Translations under genes and position numbers: made by a program
Notes under the pieces: model-generated
Seen by the model: the letters and a program-made list of their open reading frames with translations, nothing else
What the model was told of the DNA's origin: nothing
Databases searched by the model: none
In this document: positions 58,386 to 64,000 of the stretch, piece after piece
Layout of the letters: the number at the start of each line of letters is the position of its first letter
Numbering within the stretch: the stretch's first letter is position 1
Source: Balanoglossus misakiensis
Lineage: Eukaryota > Hemichordata
DNA length: 64,000 bases
Direction of reading: 5' to 3'
NCBI GenBank assembly: GCA_040954595.2
Contig: CM082581.2
Location: forward strand, 434,001-498,000

Positions 58386-61192
58386 ATACTGCAGAAAACT
58401 CCATGAAATACTACCATGAAGCCAATGAGTTGATGACATCAGGCGGATTCAAACTCAGAGCATGGTCTTCCAACTGTCAACAAATAAACGAACTCGCTAC
58501 ATGTGACAATCTGAACGAACCCACCGAAGATGTATCCGTTTTGGGAATGCAGTGGTCAACAAAATCTGACGAATTGACTTACTCCAAAGTGGTTAATATG
58601 TCGTCGCGTGCCGAACTCGTGACCAAACGTGACATTGTCAGCTATGTGGCGATGCTATTTGATCCGTTTGGATTTCTCGCCCCTGTAATGATCAAAGCCA
58701 AATTGTTCATTCAGTGACTATGGAAACTGGAATTAGACTGGGATGAACCTATCAACGCAGATCTCTACACTCAATGGATGCACATCGCAGAAGATCTCAA
58801 AGACTCGCGAAACACGAAGATCGAACGACAATATTTTGATGAACTTGAAGGCGACAATGAATGCGAGCTACACGCCTTTGCAGACGCAAGCCAGAGAGCG
58901 TATGGGGCAGTAGTGTATTTGAAAAGAGGACAGCAAACGTCTTTTGTGATGGCGAAGACTAGAACCGCACCAGTGGCTGAAACTACACTCCCGCGACTGG
59001 AATTGATGGCTGCGTTAATAGCCACACGTCTCAGCAAGTACGCTAAAGAAGCCCTGTCCTCCAAATATGACATAGTTCGTTGTTATTTATGGAGTGACAG
59101 CCAAATTGTCCTTCACTGGCTGAACAGTGAGAAGAGACTTCCGGTGTTTGTGAAGAATCGAGTAGATGAAATTCGCGAATTTCAGTCCACAAAGAAATAC
59201 TGCCCATCAGAACACAACCCAGCTGATCCTTTAACCAGAGGGGTAACCTACGAAATGATGGAACGCTCTGAACTATGGCGTAATGGACCAACATGGCTAA
59301 AGACAAGCGATTGGCCTAGTTGCCCAGCGTTTGATGTTAATGTGATGCATACCGCAATCGAACCAGATGAGACGGACAGATTGCCGCCGCGTTTCGGCAA
59401 CGGAATCAACGATCAGTCTACCGAGAAGGCAGAAATACTCGCTCCCCCCAAAGCCAGACGATGTACAGATCGCGAAAATCTGGAAATTACCAGTCCCAAT
59501 GACTACGGAATTCAACACGTTGTTGACATTTCCAGATTCAACAACTTGGATAGGCTATTACGAGTGACAAGTTATGTCCTCAGATTCATCGCACGGATGA
59601 AAAAATCTACCGAGGTGAAACACGGGAGAATTACCCCTGATGAGCTGCACCGAGCGGAAAATATGTGGGTTAAACATATTCAACGGCAGTTCTATGACGC
59701 CGAAATCCAGTCTGTGAAATTGAACTTGAGTAAATGTGCGCCCATTGTTCGACAACTGAACTTATTTGTTGACGAAGAAGACGTACTTCGCTGTGGGAGT
59801 AGAATCCATAACGCGCCGATCGATTTCGTCACAAGATTTCCCGCCTTGATACCCTCGCATCATAAATTGACAAATTTGATAATACGGAAATGACACGAAC
59901 TGACGCTTCACCAGGGAGTCCAATCTACAGTGACACAGATAAGGCAAAGATATTGGATCCCCAAAATTCAGATTATTGTACGCGGTGTCTTACGTGGTTG
60001 TGTCATTTGCAACAAAGTTACCGGGAAACCTTACGCGAATCCAGTGCAAGCGCCGCTACCAAGTTATCGAGTGAACATTGTCCCAGCATTTACTGTAACA
60101 GGCGTGGATTTCACGGGTCATCTTTATACCAAGGCCAAAGATGGGACACGTGCCAAAGCCTATATCTGTTTATTCACCTGTGCGGTGACGCGTGCCATTC
60201 ACCTAGAACTGGTTCCTGATATGTCAACCCAGACGTTCATGCACGCGTTCAGAAGATTCGCCGCGAGACGTTCTTTGCCGAGTAGGATGCTGTCAGACAA
60301 CGCATCGACTTATTTATCGGCTGCCAATGAAATCAAAACACTGTTTGATACGCCAGAAGTAAATGACTTTCTCGCCGCACACCGTGTACAATGGACGTTT
60401 ATACCGAAGCGCGCGCCCTGGTTTGGTGGCTTCTGGGAGAGGCTGATTGCTTTGACAAAGAACGCTATTAGGAAAACTCTCGGTCGAGCTTACCTAACCT
60501 TTGATGAACTCGCAACAGTTGTGACTGAAATTGAAGCCGTTTTAAACGACAGGCCGTTAACGTACGTGTCATCCAGTATAAACGACAACATTGGATTGAC
60601 CCCAAATCACTTGCTACATGGCAGGACACTGACCTCATTGCCGTACATCGAGATCACCGACGAAGAGGTGATTGACCCATCTTACTGTGATAATCGTGAA
60701 ATCAACAAAAGATATGAACATCTATCAAGATTTCACGATTAATTTTGGCGAAGATGGCCGTCCGAGTATCTGACTGCCCTACGTGAACGACATCCCACCA
60801 AAGGAACTCGTGATAATGTCATCAAGGTCGGAGATGTCGTGATAATACACAGTGACACTGACAAACGTCCGAAATGGCATTTAGGAACTGTAACAAGGTT
60901 GATCTTCGGTAATGATAAACTGGTACGATCTGCGGAGTTGAACACCGCAGGTGGTCCTACAAACCGACCTATCCATAAATTGTACCCATTGGAAGTTGTC
61001 TCCAAGGAGCTGTCAACTGTGTCTGGAGATAATACAGGTATTGGAGCAGATTCCAACACGAATACTGAAACAGTCGACACAGCTGGAGCCTCTGAAGATT
61101 CCTCGGTGAAGGCGGATGTTGTACCCCCGAGACGACCTGTCAGAGACTCTGCAGTTGCCGCTCGAGTACGAATAGCGGATCTCTCTATTTGA
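58386..61192 (+). pseudogene. BEL-3 RT end, RNase H and integrase, three stop codons
   Basis: Resumes where the LINE interrupted RT (MKYYHEANELMTSGG). One frame throughout, with three single-base stops relative to BEL-2: TGA at 58715-58717 (TTA), TGA at 59891-59893 (TCA) and TAA at 60740-60742 (CAA). It retains the gaattgac that BEL-2 lost near 58569. RNase H (FADASQRAYG near 58876), integrase Asp (TGVDFTG near 60107), Asp (LSDNAS near 60296), Glu (GGFWERL near 60437) and C-terminal part are all recognisable. The frame ends at 61192. Together with 43571-46376 it shows the family's full length. Confidence 0.92.
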
Positions 61193-61363
61193 CTTTGAAA
61201 TTGGAAAACAATTTCGATCGCATTGTGACTGTTATCATGTTTACTGACACAATGAACATTAGTTTATTGTCCTTGAACACTTTAGGTGACTTTAATCATA
61301 TTTCATGTTATTTAATGTTTTTTTTCTGATGATTTTCGAGACTTTCCTTTGCGCGGGGGAGAA
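61193..61363 (+). other. BEL-3 3' untranslated region with polypurine tract
   Basis: 171 bp, same length as in BEL-2, ending gcgcgggggagaa before the LTR. Confidence 0.8.
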
Positions 61364-61699
61364 TATGGAGAAGTGAGAGATTTACTCCAGAAGGATCACG
61401 TGACGGAAACTCTTACCCTATCAGAGTTGACTTTGTTTACCGCCAAACTTTATACTTGTAGCAGATTTATTGTAATTGTTGAGTGTTTGCTCCGGCGTTC
61501 GTGGGACTTATATATAACCCAGTTTTGGCGCTTTCGGGCAGCATTTTGTAAGGAGCTCTGTGGTGTTACTTTGTTGTTGGATTCAGATGGTAATAAACCA
61601 GTGTTTTACCTAGCACTGAATCGTTCGCTTCTTTTCCGATGTCAGTATACTCGAACCCCCTCCCGGGAGTATTGATCACTGCCACGATACTTCCCCACA
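61364..61699 (+). repeat. BEL-3 3' LTR
   Basis: 336 bp, followed by ATTTG (61700-61704). Differences from its 5' LTR by eye: gtttac/gtttcc, attgtt/attttt, gcgctt/gcgatt, cagcat/cagctt and ccgatg/ccgacg. Confidence 0.93.
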
Positions 61700-64000
61700 A
61701 TTTGGTCAAAATGGTAAATTTTTGAAAATTACAAAAAATACCCGTTTTCTACATTTTCGAAAATCTGATGGAGTATAAAATGCTCTTCGTATGTATATAT
61801 CGATACAAATTCCAAAAAAGACAGTCTAATATGGCTCACTGCAGACAAAATTGTGTTTTACCAAATTTTCCTTGAAAATGTCATTTTTAGAAATAAAAAT
61901 AAAAAAACCTTTGTTCTTCGAATTTGGTGCCCTGATCATATATGACATGTTGATTGTATGTTAAAACATTCGACCACTCCAAAAATGCAGAGATATTGAC
62001 AGAATTCAAGAAAAAATAGCCATTTTGGCCATATTTTGACAAAAATGGTAAATTTTTAAAAAATCATAAAACATTGACTCTTTTCTTATTTTTTCGGAAA
62101 TATTATGGAGCATGAAGTGTCGTTCTCTAGTAAAAAGTGCTGCAAATTCCAGAAAAGGCGGTATAATTTAAATCACCCAAGACAAAATTACCATTTTCGA
62201 CTTTTTTTTTCGAAAATTGTCTTTTTTACAAAATAAATAAGAATACATTCTTTTCTTAGTTTCAAACGGGTAGAGATACTTTCCACTCGGGTTTTCTAAC
62301 ATTGAATTCCCGTTCATCAACTCAGATTTCCTACAGCATAAGTCGGCTAAAACCCTGACACTCTAGAGCAGAAACAGTTGCACACTGGTAACTTTGAACA
62401 AGTCGATTTTTATACGGCCTGGCTCGGCTAAATCTCCGTCACAACATGACAGACACTAGCGTACGTTAGGAATGGTGATCAAGTCAGATTTTCTACGGCA
62501 TGGTTTGGATAAAGCCCAGGCACTCTAGAGCAGAAACACGCGTACAGAGACCACGTTGATCAAGTCTGATCTCCTACGGCTTAGCTCGACTAAAACCCAG
62601 GCACACTATGACAGACACTAGCGTTCGTTAGCAACGTTGATCAAGTCAGATTTCCTACGGCATGGCTTGGCTAAAGCCCTGGCACTATAGAGCAGAAACA
62701 CGCGTACAGAGACCACGTTGATCTACTCACATTTCCTTCGGCCAGGCACGGCTGATGCCCCGGCACTATATATAGGACACAGACTGGCGTAAGTTAACAA
62801 CGGTAATCACGTCGGGTTTCCTACGGCCTAGCTCAGCTGAAGCCCCGGCACTCTAGAGCAGAAACAGGCGTACATTGACCACGTTGATCAAGTCAGATTT
62901 CCTACGGCGTGACTCGGCTGGTACACCGGCTCTATATGACACAGACTGGCGTAAGTTACCAACGGTGATTACGTCGGATTTCCTACGGCCTGGTTTAGCT
63001 GAAGCCCCGGCACTTTAGAGCGGAAACACGCGTACATTGACCACGATGATCAAGTCAGATCTCCTACGGCCTGGCTCGACTAAAACCCCGGCACACCATG
63101 ACAGACACTAGCGTTTGTTAGCAACGTTGATCAAGTCGGAATTCCTTAGGCCTGGCTCTGCAAAAGACCCGACACTCTAGAGCAGAAACACGCGTACAGA
63201 GACCACGTTGATCTACTCGGATTTCCTTCGGCCTGGCTCTGCAAAAGACCCGACACTCTAGTACAAAGACGTTGGCTAAGTCGGGCAAACCGAAGAGGGA
63301 AAGTCACAGCGGGTCAACACTCGACATTTGTTCGGGTAGGACTGCATTATTGCCTGTCAATTTATAGAGAAAGCCCGAATTTTGACCAGGGCGCTTCAAA
63401 CACCGACGTTAGTTGGGGGCACGGCCTGCAGTACTGCCGGGTAAGCTCATATCGGCGTACCGCATATAATGTAGGGGGGGGGGGGGAAACAGAACGGTTC
63501 AATACTACATTTATTAGATATCAGCTTATTTTGGACAATCATCTAAAATCTAAATCATTTTTTCATATTTGGATATCTATTGATGTATGAAATTTCCATT
63601 ATATGTAAACATGGTGCTGATTATAAAAAATGCACTCTGAATGAGCTGATTTAATACAAAATTGCGTTTTATTCGTTTTTGCACCAAAAAGGTCATTTTT
63701 AGGCAAAACATTCTTTATTTTATTAATTCGGTGACCTGATCATATATAAACAATTGCTTGTATGTTAAAAGTTTTTATGACTTTTAAAAGCAGTGACATT
63801 GGCGGCATTCAACACGAAAATAACAATTTTAGCCACAATTTGGACAAAATGGTAAATTTTTGAAAATTACAAAAAATACCTGTTTTCTACATTTTCGGAA
63901 ATCTGATGGAGTATAGAATGCTCTTCGTATGTATATATCGATACAAATTCCACGAAAGACCGTCTAATTTGGCTCACTGCAGACAAAATTGCGTTTTACC
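61700..64000. repeat. Satellite array, block IV (right of BEL-3 to window end)
   Basis: Continues the repeat interrupted by BEL-3. Poly-G marker at 63488; the split repeat is ~2141 bp after removing BEL-3, about one subrepeat longer than normal. The extra piece is at about 63180-63260, where the ctggctctgcaaaagacccgac stretch occurs twice. The array runs off the window. No gene is seen. Confidence 0.95.

Larger units (their letters stand above)
43202..61699 (+). mobile_element. BEL-3: BEL/Pao retrotransposon split by LINE and Gypsy insertions
   Basis: 336-bp LTRs at 43202-43537 and 61364-61699; target duplication ATTTG at 43197-43201 and 61700-61704. The BEL part is ~6.5 kb (43202-46376 and 58386-61699). 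The 12 kb between are a LINE with a Gypsy element inside. Gag, protease and the main part of RT are one open frame. After the insertion there are three single-base stops. By eye the LTRs differ at about five of 336 positions (~1.5%). Same family, same satellite position and shared variants with BEL-2. Confidence 0.95.

Noticed and set aside
1-64000. tRNA, rRNA, telomere repeats or host protein genes
   Set aside because: None seen. The TAAA tail at 58361-58385 is a LINE end, not a telomere, and the only gene-like host traces are the weak signals inside BEL-1.

Overview
This window is repeat-rich DNA of an animal genome, most likely an invertebrate or other non-mammalian metazoan. The pointers are BEL/Pao LTR retrotransposons (a superfamily known only from animals), a Gypsy element primed by a tRNA-Lys type site, a non-LTR retrotransposon with a TAAA tail, and no prokaryotic genes. 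I cannot name the species. I see no confident host gene; every long reading frame belongs to a mobile element or is a by-product of tandem repeats.

Framework: about 25 kb of the window is one tandem satellite (1-5421, 19369-22794, 29242-43201, 61700-64000). The repeat is about 2.05 kb and hierarchical. It has an AT-rich half of about three diverged ~330-bp subrepeats, a GC-richer half of about eleven ~81-bp subrepeats, and a ~230-bp linker ending in a poly-G run of 9-16 bases. Thirteen poly-G junctions are visible. Repeat length varies in steps of ~81 bp.

Three BEL/Pao insertions split the satellite, each with a 5-bp target duplication. BEL-1 (5422-19368) is 13.9 kb. Its gag is interrupted by ~3 kb of foreign, partly host-like DNA that includes a foldback MITE. 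A 4.55-kb block of its interior is tandemly duplicated, and its integrase core is deleted. BEL-2 (22795-29241) and BEL-3 (43202-61699) belong to a second family. They sit at the same satellite position with the same target duplication and share private variants, so they appear to be duplicates of one insertion. BEL-2 carries five coding lesions. BEL-3 keeps gag to RT open, but is then split by nested insertions and has three later stop codons.

Nest: BEL-3 is cut in its RT by a 5'-truncated LINE (46377-58385). The LINE is itself cut by a complete minus-strand Gypsy element (46453-57020) with a 4-bp target duplication. The Gypsy element has one uninterrupted 2028-codon gag-pol frame, a PBS, a PPT, and two 2134-bp LTRs that differ at about two positions by eye. 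It is the youngest and the only apparently intact element. Its LTRs consist mostly of two tandem arrays (88 bp x ~4.7 and 101 bp x 12), which lie downstream of a CCAAT/TATA-like promoter and so probably in the transcribed leader.

Inferred order: satellite, then BEL insertions, then duplication of the BEL-2/3 block, then the LINE in BEL-3, then Gypsy in the LINE. All percentages and difference counts are by-eye readings, not computed alignments.
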